A DNA stretch of 64,000 bases from Lonicera japonica (GCA_021464415.1 CM038467.1:55324734-55388733); one strand, 5' to 3'. Positions 35,131 to 47,986 are shown, numbered from the stretch's first letter. Made by a program: numbers and translations. The notes: generated by a model from the letters alone, not told the origin.

Positions 35131-35599
35131 TGAGCAGCATAGGTAGATTCGAGAGACCGAGGTTAGAGGTAGAGATTGAGCTGAGAAGCAACAAAATATT
35201 TTTTTCCAGGACAATTTTGATATATCTAGTGTTATTGAAGCCTGGACTCTATCAATTGAGTGAAGCGTCCTTTTACTAAAGAACGCAGGTTGAGATAGAT
35301 GATTTCAACAGCCTTTTATGAGAAATACCACTTTCACATTTGCTACACCATATTTTGCGGGTAGGAGTTGCGTGTCGTGTCAGATTTTTTTGCGCATATA
35401 GTGTGCACTTCGCTAAAACCAATGCACCTTTCCGCATAAAAAACACTACCTGAAATCACTGGTTAATCCTAGGCTTAACTCCTTTGGGATTCTGCAGTAG
35501 TGAGAGTTTTCAGGTAATTAGATGGGAGAAATGTTTTCTTTCCTTCCTTGCTTGTGTAGAGGCTCCCTGTGTTTGACCTTTTTCTCCTTAAATTCCTTC

Positions 35600-35800
35600 T
35601 TGTTTGGGAAAGAGGATTATGGTAATGTTGATAGGAATTTCTTATGGTTTGGCTTCAAGGAATCATTTGTGTAGTTGAAGTCCAGTTTCTCAGCATCTAG
35701 TTGAGGGAGGTTTGGGCATTAGAAAAGTTTGTACATAAAAAGCATTTCTTTGGTGGGAAAAGGGTTATACAGGAGTAGGGGAGCCTTTGTCGTTGATCTC
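35600..35800 (+). mobile_element. LINE reverse transcriptase scrap
   Basis: In alternating frames it reads D-R-N-F-L-W-F-G-F-K-E-S, then E-G-G-L-G-I-R-K-V and F-L-W-W-E-K. This is the RT thumb/linker segment (F-L-W-G ... G-G-L-G-I-R) of plant L1-type LINEs. Stops and shifts throughout; about 200 bp only. Confidence 0.55.
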
Positions 35801-36303
35801 CCTCTTTCTTTTTTTTCCCTATTGTAACCAGTCGGGTTCTCCCAAAATTGCTAGCACAAGTTGTTAGTTAGGTTCATAGCACCCACACATATACCAAGAA
35901 CGTCCCTTCTACACCACGCGCATAGGCACAATGTCTAAAAGGTGGTGCTTCAATGCTTGTGAAGAAATTGCGTTATTTGTAAAATGGATGTATGAAATAC
36001 ATGCTCATTTTACATCAACTTTCTCTCTCTTCATAAAGCTAATAAAAAATCTGGTTTTGACAAACATATGTTAAGCGTATTCCTTGTCAAAGATCACATG
36101 GTGTATCTGTGGGTTACAAATGGCGTGGCTTGAGGCCAAGTAAAAGTATGTTTCATGTAATTTTTGTCTTTATGTTAAGCATAAATTACCTGTCTGGCCC
36201 ATAAAGGCTTATGTTGTCACTAGCTTCAATTTAGCCCATAAACTCATATTTGGTTCAATTAATTCCGTAGACCATTGTAAGCGTAAATTACCCATCTGGA
36301 TGA
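35801..36303. other. Non-coding flank of Copia C
   Basis: No element recognised. A 40-bp segment at 36058-36098 recurs, diverged, at 41517-41557. Confidence 0.5.
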
Positions 36304-36308
36304 TCCCC

Positions 36309-36729
36309 TGATGAAAATGCTGCACATTTCTCTAGAACTTTCTACAAAATATTTGTATAATCTAAAGTTAGAGCTCTCTAGATTTGTATGGAGAAAAGTA
36401 AGAATAAGTGGATAATAATGAAGTAAGTATAGAAATTACTAGAACATGAAATAATTAATGACCACATGCATGTTTTAACCGAGCTATGTAGCCTATAAAT
36501 AGGCACGAACTCCTTCATTTGTAAAATGCTTAGTAATACAAGTCTATTTTACTCCCTCACAGTACCAGCCTTTTTTTATTCACAGAAGACAATTTCTCCT
36601 CCTATTTATAACGATTCATTTGTTCCATCACCCATCATTATATACAAATATAACCCATTGATTTCTCCACTGCCTCACATTATTCCAATAAATAAATTAA
36701 CCTTATAACACATCAATATTATACCATCA
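36309..36729 (+). repeat. Copia C 5' LTR (421 bp)
   Basis: TGATGAAAATGC ... ATACCATCA; TATA-like CCTATAAATAGG at 36491. Confidence 0.92.
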
Positions 36730-36787
36730 ATGGTATTAGAGCTTCGTTCGATCATCTATTGGGCGTAGTATTTTTCCGCTATCACTT

Positions 36788-39700
36788 ATGGCAGATTCCA
36801 ACCGGCCCTCTATTCCTCTTCCAATTTTCCATGGAGAAAATTATGATTTTTTGTCCATCAAAATGAGGACTTACTTCCACTCTCAAAATCTATGGAAAAT
36901 TGTTGAAGAAGGATTTGATATTCCGGAGGACACCTCCACAGTACTCTCGACTAATCAAAAGAAGACGCTTGAAGAGAATCAACAAAAAGATTCCCAAGCA
37001 CTCTTCGCTATCCAGCAAGCTATGGCAGATGAAATTTTTCCACGAATCATGGGTGCAACAACGGCAAAAGAAGCATGGAACACATTGCAGGAGGAGTTTC
37101 AAGGAACCAAGAAGGTACGAACCGTCAAATTGCAGACTCTTAGAAGAGATTTTGAAAATATAAAAATGAAAGATAATGAGACAGCAAAAGATTACTATTC
37201 CAGAATAAAAGAAATAGTTAGTCAAATGAGAGCCTATGGAGAAACCATTTCTAACAAGAAAATAGTTGAAAAAATATTAATTAGTTGCACAGAAAAATAT
37301 GATACGATAATCTTAGCTATTGAAGTCCAATTATATAGAAACTTTATCATCAACAGAGTTAATGGGCTCCCTTGAAGCACATGAAAAAAGACTGAATAGG
37401 CGAAATGAAAACATCACAGAAAATGCCTTTCAGTCTAAAATAAATCAGTTGTCTATTAAACCAAAAGAAGGTGGCAGAAAGTCATAGGAAAATTTTAGAA
37501 GCAAGGACACTCAAGGAAAACAAACAAAAAATAATGGCAAGTACCCTTCTTGTGGTATTTGCAAAAGAAAAATCCATTTGGAGAAAGATTGTTGGTTTAA
37601 AGGAAAACCACAGTGCCAAAATTGTAAAAAGTTTGGGCACGTTGAAAATACTTGCAGATTGAAGAACACTCATCAAGCTAATTTCTCAGAAAAACAAAAT
37701 GAAGAAAATTATATCTTCTATGTATGCAAGCCGACATCAAAAGAAAGGAAAGATACCTGGTAACTAAACAGCGGCTGTAGCAACCACATGACAAAAAATG
37801 AAACTATCTTCTTTAGTCTTGATAAAATCAAGACAAAAGTCAAGATTGGAAATGGCGATTTCATGGAAGCAACAGGCAAAGGCACCAATGCCATTGACAC
37901 AAGAAAAGGAAAGAGATACATCAATGATGTACTCCTCGTCCCTAACATTGACCAGAATTTGCTTAGTGTCAGTCAGATGATAAAGAAAGGATACTCTCTG
38001 CATTTTGAGGGAAATTCTTGCATTATTTATGATAAGCAAGATAAATCCCTTGAAATTGCAAAAATCAAAATGAGGGAAAATAGATGCTTTCCTATACAAT
38101 GGAGATACACAAGTGACATAGCATTGAAGGCACAAATGGACGAGTCCTGGTTATGGCATAGAAGGCTAGGCCACTTCCACTTTCATGGATTAAAGATTCT
38201 TCACCAGAAGAGCATGATGCGAGACCTTCCAACAAGCAATGAAATCAGTGACGTTTGTGAAGGATGTCTGCTCGGTAAACAACATTGACAACCATTTCCA
38301 TTAGGAAGTGCTCGGAGAGCCAAAGAGCCATTAGAGCTAGTCCACACAGACATCTGCGGTCCAATGCGTACTCCGTCACTTGAACAAAACAGGTACTTCA
38401 TTCTCTTTATTGATGACTATACAAGAATGACATGGGTTTATTTCTTGCGTGAAAGATCGCAAGTCTATGAAATCTTCAAAAAATTCAAATCCTACGTTGA
38501 AAAACAAAGTGGCTACTACCTCAAAACAATAAGAAGTGATAGAGGTAAAGAATACACGTCTAATGCGTTCAACAAGTTCCGTGAAAATGAAGGCGTGGAG
38601 CATCAACTCACTGTAGGATACGCACCAGAACAAAATGGGGTATCTGAACGAAAAAAATAGAATAGTGATGGAGACGGCACGGGCAATGCTGATAGAGAAA
38701 GGTCTTCCAAAAATGCTTTTGGGCAGCTACACTGCAGTCTATTTGTTAAATAGATGTCCAACTAAAGCTGTTCAAGACAAGACACTAGTTGAAGCTTGGA
38801 ATGGACGCAAGCCATTTGCAAAGCATCTCAAAGTCTTCGGTTGCATTTGTTATGTCCATATTCCACAAGAAAAAAGAAGCAAACTGGATGAGAAGATAGA
38901 GAAAGGAATCTTCTTGGGCTATATTACTCAATCAAAAGGCTACCGAGTCTATAGCTTAAAAACAAAGAAGCTCATCATCAGCCGAGATGTAAGATTTGAT
39001 GAAGGCGCTGCATACAACTGGAAAACCGAAGAGGTTGAGAGAAGCAACATCAACGTACCACTACTACCACAACAAGAAATTGAAGAAGTGGATAATCAAC
39101 CTGGATCGCCAACTCAAGAAAGATCACAAGAGCCAGGACAAGCTGAAGATTCCTCTCCGGTGTCACCACAGAGAAAAACAAGACCCCTATCTAAGATTTA
39201 CAAGACATGCAACTTAACCATCATAGAACCAGAAAGTTTTGAAGTAGCCTCAAAGCAAGAAGTATGGAGAAAAGCTATGAAAGAAGAAATAAAAATGATC
39301 GAGAAGAACAAGACATGGGAACTAGTGGACTCTCCTCAAGAAAAAGAAGTCATAGGAGTAAAGTGGGTCTACAAGACAAAACTTAATCCTGATGGCTCAA
39401 TACAAAAGCACAAGGCAAGACTAGTAGCAAATGGATACTCGCAATAGTTCGGAGTCAATTACAATGAGACATTTGCTCCAGTTGCACGACTCGACACAAT
39501 ACGTGTGTTGATAGCACTTGCTGCACAGAAGAAATGGAAGATTTACCAACTAGATGTAAAGTCAGCTTTCTTAAATGGCTACCTTGAATAGGAGATCTAC
39601 GTGGAGCAACCTCAAGGGTGTGTGGTTCAAGGACAAGAAAACAAGGTTCTAAAGCTAAAGAAGGCCTTGTATGGACTAAAACAAGCTCCAAGAGCATGGT

Positions 39701-40727
39701 ACAGCATAATTGATAGTTACTTCATAGACCAAGGATTCAGGAAGAGTAAAAGCGAGCCAACGCTATACATTAAAACCCAAGGCACAGACGATACTCTTAT
39801 TGTCTCCTTATATGTTGATGATCTTATTTACACAGGAAACAGTAAGAAGATGATTGAGGACTTCAAAGAGGTCATGATGAAAACGTTCGAGATGACCGAT
39901 TTGGGTGTAATGCACTATTTCCTCGGAATATAAATAATTCAAAAAAAGATGGGATCTTTATCTCACAGAAGAAATATATAGAAAGTCTTCTAAAAAAGTT
40001 CAAGATGAATGGATGCAAGACACTAGTAACACCACTAGATAATAATAAAGCACTCACTAAAGAAGACGGCACACCGCATGCAGACAACTCAGTCTATCGA
40101 AGTCTCATTGGAAGCTTACTTTATCTGACGACTACATGACCAGATATCATGTATGCGACAAGCCTGTTATCAAGATTCATGCAGAGTCCAAGTCAAGTTC
40201 ACCATGGAGCAGCCAAAAGAGTACTCGGATACCTGCACGGAACTAAGGACTACGGCATATGGTATGGATCCACGCCTAATTCAAGATTGCATGGATACAC
40301 AGATAGTGATTGGGCAAGATTTATAGACGACATGAAAAGCACTTCAGGCTATGCATTTACTCTTGGCTCAGGAATATTCTCTTGGGCATCAAAGAAGCAA
40401 GCAACAGTTGCACAATCATCAGCTGAAGCAGAGTATATCGCAGTAGCCATGACCACAAGCCAAGTTATCTGGTTAAAACACATACTTGAAGATATGGGAG
40501 AGTCGCAAGAAGAGGCCATAGAGATCTACTGTGATAGCAAGTCAGCTATAGCAAAGGCAAAAAATCCAGTATTTCACAGCAGAACCAAACATATAGGCAT
40601 TAAGTATCATTTCATCAGAGAAGCTGAAACAAACAAAGAGATACAACTCAAATACTGCAGGACAAAAGAACAATTAGTAGACATATTCAGGAAGGCACTA
40701 CCAAGAGGGAAGTTCGAACTTCTATGA
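36788..40727 (+). pseudogene. Copia C gag-pol polyprotein, disrupted (Tork-like)
   Basis: Gag (36788-37340), CCHC knuckle C-Q-N-C-K-K-F-G-H-V-E-N-T-C (about 37614-37655), protease, integrase (37788-38640), reverse transcriptase with intact Y-V-D-D (about 39814-39826), and RNase H (40149-40727). The protease active site reads N-S-G-C rather than D-S-G-C (37768) and is preceded by a stop at 37762. Other breaks: shift near 37345, stops near 37484 and 38286, shift near 38650, stops near 39445, 39588, 39931 and 40138. At least five of these are single-base stops in an otherwise well-kept frame. Confidence 0.87.
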
Positions 40728-40759
40728 GATATGATCGGGGTTATCGCACCAAGGAGGAG

Positions 40760-41176
40760 TGATGGAAATGCTGCACATTTCTCTAGAACTTTCTACAAAA
40801 TATTTGTATAATCTAGAGTTAGAGCTCTCTAGATTTGTATGGAGAAAAGTAAGAATAAGTGGATAATAATGAAGTAAGTAAAGAAATTACTAGAACATGA
40901 AATAATTAATGACCACATGTTTTAACCGACCTATGTAGCCTATAAATAGGCACGAACTCCTTCATTTGTAAAATGCTTAGTAATGCAAGTCTATTTTACT
41001 CCCTCACAGTGCCAGCCTTTTTTTATTCACAGAAGACAATTTCTCCTCCTATTTATAACAATTCATTTGTTCCATCACCCATCATAATATACAAATATAA
41101 CCCATTGATTTCTCTACTGCCTCACATTATTCCAATAAATAAATTAACCTTATAACACATCAATATTATACCATCA
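40760..41176 (+). repeat. Copia C 3' LTR (417 bp)
   Basis: Partner of 36309-36729; lacks a 4-bp GCAT unit present in the 5' copy. Confidence 0.92.
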
Positions 41177-41181
41177 TCCCC

Positions 41182-42657
41182 TATGAGTTCTTCGAGCTAT
41201 TCGTTTCGGTATTGTGATGCTCTAATTATTTTCTCGACCCAATTTGTAAACTTTATATGCTCGTATCTCTCACTATATGGAAATCCCTAAAAGCACTGGA
41301 CCAGGTAAACAACCCCCCCCCCAGGCGACAATAATAAAATGTTCACTATCAGCGGTAGATAGAGCAATCTCCTACCAATAAGATTGAGATGGATTATGGA
41401 TCTCTCCAGCACAAGAAGAGGAAAATGATGAAAGGAAGGAATGAGGGAAAGCTCCACTAGAAAAATATTGGAAGGAAACAATACTTTGAAGATGAACTTG
41501 TTCCCATGATATTTTTTGTCAAACATATGTCACGTGTATTCCTTTTCAAAGATCAAGTCAACTTAATCTCACATTTCCACTTATTGTTTTAAATCAGTAT
41601 GAATGAATGATAAAATATTAGTGCCCGTCTAATTCTCTCTTATAGCATGATATAAGATTCAATATTTAATATAAGAAGAAATAATTGGAAAAGAGTTGAA
41701 GACATCATTTCTCTGCATGTTGTTTAATCTTTGAAAACATGTGTTATTAATTTAACACACACACACACCCACACATATATATACAAAGTAGTAGACTATT
41801 AGGTATTTTCTATCATAAACTATGGTAGGTACTTTTCTAAATTAATACTTCTTTAGATTTCAAACTAGTGATTTAAAAATTTAGTTATGTTTACATGATG
41901 TTAAAAAGACCAACTATTTAATTTGAGATTTTTTTTTCAGAACTAAAACTATTTATTTTAATTTTTTAAATAATATAGAGTATTCAATATGGTGTGTGGA
42001 TGTATATCATAATAAGTTACACCACACTATTATTTACCAAGAATATCATACTTATTGTATTAATCATCGTATATGTAGTTAATATAACAATATTTGACGG
42101 ATCATCCCTCTAAATATAACAAAAATTACAAATTTAAAAAGGTACTCACCATAACATATAATAAAAATACCTATCATGTCATTATTCTATATATATATAT
42201 ATATATATAAAATATTAATGATCTTCTTAATTTTTGGATCGCGGACAGTCAACCCCTCCTCAAGGCCAGTTTCTGACATCTTGTATAATATAACGCACGC
42301 AAGAAAGTAATTACAAAAAACAAAGCATATGTGGAAGGCCCATATATATTTTCTGCTCCATGATTGAATATTATCTACCCATTAGACAATGTCCATATTG
42401 TTTTCTTTGTTTCAATAAAAAAGAAATCTAGAAATTAGGTATAAGGTCTTATTACACATTGATTTTTACCAAAAATCCAATGAATAATTTTTTTTTGAAT
42501 GAAGGGCCTATTTTTAATTGGTAATTAGTGTAAGAGGCCTATTTTGTTTTATATTTTAAATGAAGGTATTTGAATAAATTTAAATATCATTTAATTAATA
42601 AAAACATGTTATATATTACCTAAATTACCCCCTCTTTATGAAATTTGCACAAAAAAT
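41182..42657. other. AT-rich non-coding stretch with microsatellites
   Basis: (CA)n near 41755-41770 and (TA)n at 42188-42210. No gene seen. Confidence 0.6.
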
Positions 42658-42912
42658 ATGGACTGCAAAGTTCATATTGCGGTAAAATATGAACTGCAAA
42701 GTTCATATTGCAGTGAAATATGAACTGCAAAGTTCATATTGCAGCGAAATATGGATTGCAATATGAACTTTGCACTAGAAATATGAACTGCAAAGTTCAC
42801 ATTGCAGTAAAATATGGACTGCAATATGAACTTTGCACCAAAAATATGGATTGCAAAGTTCATATTGCAGTGAAATATAGACTGCAAAGTTCATATTGCA
42901 GTCCATATTTTA
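42658..42912. repeat. 31/32-bp minisatellite with an orientation-switching core
   Basis: Eight head-to-tail units start at 42658, 42689, 42720, 42751, 42783, 42814, 42846 and 42877. Units 1-3, 5, 7 and 8 carry the 18-bp core TGCAAAGTTCATATTGCA (one base differs in unit 5). Units 4 and 6 carry its exact reverse complement TGCAATATGAACTTTGCA in the same place. The core is bounded by TGCA palindromes at both ends. Open frames on both strands are a by-product of the repeat. Confidence 0.9.
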
Positions 42913-43239
42913 ATGCATATTGGTATTTTTTAGTTTATTTTAAGGGTTGGGATGTCATTTTACAATGAAAAAAAAAGACACATGTCATATTATCAATAAA
43001 ATAAAAAATAGGCCCTTTATTTACAAAAAAAATATTCCTTGGCTTTAGTGTGAAAATCTTTCTCTAATAAGACCTTTTTTATAATTGTCGCAAAAGAAAT
43101 ATCTTCTACTAGGAGATGTACTATTATTAATGGTGTTTCTGTCAGTTTCATATCTTGAAGAAAACTCCATGTGTGTTTCTGCTTTAATGTCAGAAAAATT
43201 TGCAATAATGGGAAACCATATATAAGGGACAAAAATTAA

Positions 43240-43505
43240 GGGTGGTGATGTTGGCACCCCCAAAATATCTTGAAAACACTCCCACTTTTCATTCGGTCCT
43301 TGACAACCGAATAACGTATATGTTATTCGGTTGTGAAGGACCGAGTATAAACTTGAAAATGCCTTACTCGGTTGTCAAGGACTGACTATATAAGCTTATA
43401 TTCGGTCTTCAAGAACCGAGTAATAAACACTTTATTCGATTGCGAATGACCGAATGAAAGTGGGAGTGTTATCAGGTGTTTTTGGGGGTGCCAATATCAT
43501 CACCC
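43240..43505. mobile_element. Foldback MITE, 266 bp, TSD AAAATTAA
   Basis: TIRs GGTGATGTTGGCACCCCC and GGTGATGATATTGGCACC with further CCCC, extended by a shared CACTCCCACTT-CATTCGGTC block. Exact 8-bp direct repeat AAAATTAA at 43232-43239 and 43506-43513. The interior is five imperfect palindromes of the type ATTCGGTCCTTGACAACCGA. No coding capacity. The TSD length suggests hAT; the low-complexity TSD leaves some doubt. Confidence 0.75.
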
Positions 43506-43520
43506 AAAATTAAAACCCAG

Positions 43521-43784
43521 ACCGCGCTAATTACACATATTATTTTATTTGATAATATTTTATCTTATTTATTTGGTCATTTTATACTAAGTATGTGTAC
43601 ATTACCTCAGTATAATAAGGCGAGTTATTATTGGGAATAAAAAAAATTATATTGGTTCGGTCCTATAAGACCAAGGTAATGTGCACATACTTGGTGTTAT
43701 GGGACAGAGTATATGCACATTACATCGGTCCTATATGGCCGAGCTAGTGTTAAAGAATATTTTAGTACGTGTAATTAGCCGTGC
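43521..43784. mobile_element. Second foldback MITE-like element
   Basis: Ends carry GCGCTAATTACACATA and the complement of CGTGTAATTAGCCGTGC. The interior has GTACATTACC / GGTAATGTGCAC and CGGTCCTATA inverted pairs. The TSD is not clear. It starts 8 bases after the MITE ending at 43505. Confidence 0.55.
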
Positions 43785-43869
43785 CTAAATTAAATGGAAA
43801 CCATCACCAATATCGACGTGGCTGCTCTTGACACAAATCATTTTATTGTCTAACACTGTCTCTCTTAGA

Positions 43870-44020
43870 GGAGAAGGGTTAACCCAGTGGTAGGCAACCT
43901 CCTCCACCCTTACGGTAAGGTCAAAGGTTTGACTCATGAGGGTGGAAAGTGAGTTTTCTTTATTTGTAGGATTAAAGGAGAGACTTCGACTTCCCTTAAT
44001 TTATTAAAAATAAAAATACA
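43870..44020 (+). mobile_element. Possible tRNA-derived SINE
   Basis: A box A-like TTAACCCAGTGGTAGGCAAC (about 43878) is followed about 45 bp later by a box B-like AGGTTTGACTCATG (about 43925), with a short 3' body and A-rich end. The spacing fits a pol III promoter. No TSD was found. Confidence 0.4.
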
Positions 44021-44760
44021 ACGCTCTGACTCTCTTTAACGCTCTATAAATACTTTTTTTCTTCGTAACACTCTTAACACTTCATACTTAATTTTTAGAT
44101 TAATTAATATTAATCTAAACACTCCACTCTCTCTACGATTCAAAAAATCAAATCAAATCACTCCATCCCACCCCACAAGTATCATCTTCAATCTTCTTCT
44201 TCCGCAAATTAACTCATTGCCGCACAAATCACCATTTTCCATATACCATTTGGAGAGAGAGATTGAGAGACCTTATAGATGCTTTGTATGTTCAAGTTTG
44301 CAAATGACATAGATATTTGGTTGTGGTCAATTTGAATTGGGGCTTTTTGTTTTTAGCCTAGAGAATTCAAATTGTTTTGCTTTTAATCCACCACATTTGG
44401 AAAATTAGTAATTGGCCCAAATGAGTGGATAATTACTAAATATTCATTTTAGAAATGATTTTATATTTTTTCCATCTTATCCTTTTAAAAATTTTAAAAT
44501 TTAAATTTATTAATCACCTAAAATTATATTTAATTGTTTCTAGAATATATATCTTTTAGGAATTTATATGCTTTTAAATTCAAATTTTAAAAGATTCAAT
44601 TTTAAAATTCGTAATTGTGACTACAAGTGATAACTTTTTGTAATTTTTAATTGCCATAGGATAAATATATATTAGAAAAATTAAGAAGTGGATTTGCAGT
44701 AAATACAAAATATCAAAAATTAAACTTGAAGCATCTACAAGACGTATTAAACGTAAATAT
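44021..44760. other. Non-coding, CT-rich leader-like part then AT-rich
   Basis: 44080-44220 resembles a 5' leader but no frame follows. Nothing else seen. Confidence 0.5.
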
Positions 44761-45125
44761 TATACATAATGTACTAAAAAATATAGTCATATTAAAAAAC
44801 ATATCACACAAGTAAAACTAAAAATATAGCCATATTAAAAATATCAAATATTAAAACTTGCACCTAGAAGATATCTTAATAGTAAATATTACATATAAAT
44901 AAAACTAAAAACACAGTCATATTTAAAAAAAAAATATACAATTAAAAATAAAAATACAGTCATATTAAAAAAGAAATTACACAAGTCAAACTAAAAACAC
45001 AGTTATATTAAAAAAAGTACAGAAGTAAAAATAAAAATACAGTCATATTAAAAAAGACATTACACAAGTCAAACTCAAAACACAGTCATATTAAAAAGAC
45101 ATTACACAAGTAAAATTAAACGAAT
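44761..45125. repeat. Degenerate AT-rich tandem array
   Basis: About eight diverged units with the core ACAGTCATATTAAAAA, many followed by ATTACACAAGT and AAACTAAAA, spaced about 40-60 bp. Confidence 0.75.
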
Positions 45126-45278
45126 AACAGTCTATAGAGAGAAATGGGGACTTTAATTCATTTGTATTATGTATTATTTAATTAATTTGAAAAGGGATCT
45201 CGGTAGAGATATATATGTATTTGTCATAAATATCTATTATTAATTGTATTAGAGGTAACGATAAATACTATAAAGGTG

Positions 45279-47497
45279 ACAAATATCTATTATTAATTGT
45301 ATTATATATCTAAAAATAAAGGAGATAAAAACCTTATCATTTAATAAGGATAATTTAATCAGATTAACCTTAAAAAAGCTAGAATATTGGAAAAGAAATT
45401 TATTTCTGAATTTTTGCTAAAATAAAAATAATTGGGTTAAATCCTAAAAACTGGACCATTCACTAATTTTTTAAATATAATGGGTTTGAATAAATAGACC
45501 CTTAAAATTTTGGGGCAAATCCTAATTTGCTAATTTGAGTAATGTCCAAGTTAGGAAGATAACCTATCTCTTCCGACAAGGAATCTGTTAGTTGATTCCC
45601 ATTATGGAGCCTGGTTGCCAACCAATTCTACAAATGTCATCATCTTCTTCTTCTTCTTCAAACGAGATTTAAAGTAACTACCGCCATGGATGACCTAGCT
45701 ATGAAGCTACACTCGGTTCAACGTAACTGAATACGGAATCAAACTACTTGGTGCATAAGCGTCGAGTATGCTTTATTATTTTTTCATTCCGTTATTTTCA
45801 TTCGGCCAATTTGCACCGAGCCAACAATCACACGTATAACTTAGGGTGCTTGGTTCATTAGCACCAAGCCAGAGCGAACACTCTTGGGGCAATCGTAAAA
45901 AATTATTGTACTCGGTGACGGGAAACTGAGTAACAAAGGACAAACTCGATTGTTAAGGATTGAGTGAACATTCTTGGGGCAACGTGCTCTATTTTCTGAT
46001 ATTTTTTTGCAACATCACCAACAATAATCTTTGTTTTCTTGTGGGTTTATGAGTTAGAGTGGTGGGTGTTTGATACGAACACATTTCTAAAATAGAAATA
46101 AAAATAAGAATGGGGAAGAAAGTCTGCTTGAGAGGGATGAAAATATCTTTTGGTTCAAATTGAGGAGAACCTAACTTCCATTAAAGCAAAGTTTCAATAT
46201 AATTTCATTCAATATTCAACATCTATTTCAAATACATAAACTCTACTTGTATAAACTACTCCATAACCCACTACTCACTAACAAACTATAATACATCCAC
46301 TAACATGCCCGTATCCTCAATGAAACAATTGACTAATCCCTATTATTTCTCACAATGATAACAAACCAATTGAAATATTATCCTAATATCTATAAATAAA
46401 ATATAAACATAAATAAATAAAATTTGCATGTACCAGTGTTGGTGTTTTAATTTTAACGATTCTTGTGGGTTTATGAGTTGGAGTGGTGGGAGTTGGTGTT
46501 TTCATGGTAATGATTGCTTGTATTAATTGGGGTTATTAAATGTTAATTATCGGATCGAGTAAAAGAAATAAAGGGGGTGTGTCAATAAAGAGGAAATCCC
46601 TTTAATTTATGGGAAGTGTTAGGGAGTTATATGTGGTGCGTGATGTGCCAAGAAATTGGTACAATGTAACTCACTAATTTATACTTTGGATAGCATAAAT
46701 TTTTATATTTGTTGTGTTTTTATTACTTTTCAAGTGTTTGGAATTAAATTGGAAGATTTCAAAGCAAGAAAATATTGACCACGCGCAATGCCTGTATTCA
46801 AGAAATTTCTGGCATTAATCCGTACAGAATTTGAAGAAAACTCCAGAGACAGAAGTTCGAGATCTTTGAGTTAGCTACGCCTGGGCAAAAATCTTGAGTC
46901 AATTGGAATTCAGAACAGAAAGTTATGGCCGAAATACAATCAGTATGCCAAAATATTAATTTCAGCGAGAATGGGTCATTTTAATGAAGTTGAATTTTTC
47001 ATTTATGGGCCAAGCCCACTTGCAGTCCATCAAATCCCACATTGCCCAGCCTTGTCCCTGAATGCAGCAACTCCAAGCCCTCCAAAGACTAAAACCCTAA
47101 GCTAACACAATTATATAAGGAATGAGAGAGCAATCAACAACGATAGCAGCCATAGGGCACTTCTTTCTTTTCTTTTTTGTCCTTCTTTTCTTTCTTCATT
47201 TTGTTGCGGAGACTTTGGATGCTTGGATACTTTGTGGACCATTGCAATTAATTCAGAATTATTTTCTTCTTCTTTAATTTATTTACGCATACTCAAGTAA
47301 GTATTTAATTTATTTAACTATGCATTATTTAATTATGTGTTGTGTTTTAATTACAAGCATACTAGGTTATGTTATTTTATAGGGTTGAGAATGATTATAT
47401 ATGATTGATTTCATTGCACATATTCATGCCAATTAATTCTACCCATTTAATGCTTTAATGTTAAAATTATTTTTTTCTATTGAATGCCTATTTTAAT
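45279..47497 (+). repeat. Segmental duplication, copy 1
   Basis: Matches 51674-53753 along its length, roughly 95% by eye. Copy 1 has about 200 bp (about 46953-47155) that copy 2 lacks. It contains the left part of the solo LTR at 46641 and its left TSD. An internal block rich in CGGT/ACCGAG inverted motifs lies at 45700-45990. No gene seen. Confidence 0.85.
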
Positions 47498-47986
47498 TGA
47501 TATAAAAATAAAGTTGGATTCTCGTTATAATTTGTTGGATTCATTTTATGATTTGTTAAAAGTGGATATAAATTATGTTTTGACGAATATAGTGAGTGTT
47601 TTGATTTTATATATAAGTTTGGCTGTGGAAGAATTAATAATTAGACTTTTTAAAAATTAATTGGGCTTAAATGATTTTATTTTCCGCATCCAATAGAGTC
47701 GAGATACCAAATTAATGCGAGACAAAGAGTAGAGTTATTAGGCATGAATATTAGGAACATGATATCAAATATATAACTCCTCCACCCTAGTATTTTATTA
47801 ATTGATTATTTAATTAGTGTTTTTAATTGATAAACCATCCCACCCAATTTCTAAACTAGATTAGGAATTAATCAAAATTAGTGAGTGGTAAACATATCAA
47901 ATCCCTTGGGTTCGACCTCGTACTTGCCAATGCTATATACTGATTTGTGCGCTTGTGAGTAAATAAAATAAGTTTTTGACGCAACA
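46641..47986 (+). mobile_element. Solo LTR, 1346 bp, TSD GTGCG
   Basis: It starts TGATGTGCCAAGAAATTGG and ends TTTTTGACGCAACA. Exact TSD GTGCG at 46636-46640 and 47987-47991. A TATA-like TTATATAAGG lies near 47112, followed by a CT-rich leader. No gag or pol. Related to 9678-11102 and truncated in duplication copy 2. Family unassigned. Confidence 0.85.

Larger units (their letters stand above)
36309..41176 (+). mobile_element. Copia C, full length (4868 bp), TSD TCCCC
   Basis: LTRs at 36309-36729 and 40760-41176; exact 5-bp TSD TCCCC (36304-36308, 41177-41181). PBS TGGTATTAGAGC at 36731-36742; the polypurine tract CAAGGAGGAG precedes the 3' LTR. LTRs differ by about nine substitutions and one 4-bp indel (about 98% by eye), so it is the youngest-looking intact-length element here, although its coding region is broken many times. 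Confidence 0.92.

Noticed and set aside
42658..42968. CRISPR-like or peptide-coding repeat array
   Set aside because: Units are contiguous with no unique spacers, the DNA is plant nuclear, and frames on both strands are repeat artefacts.
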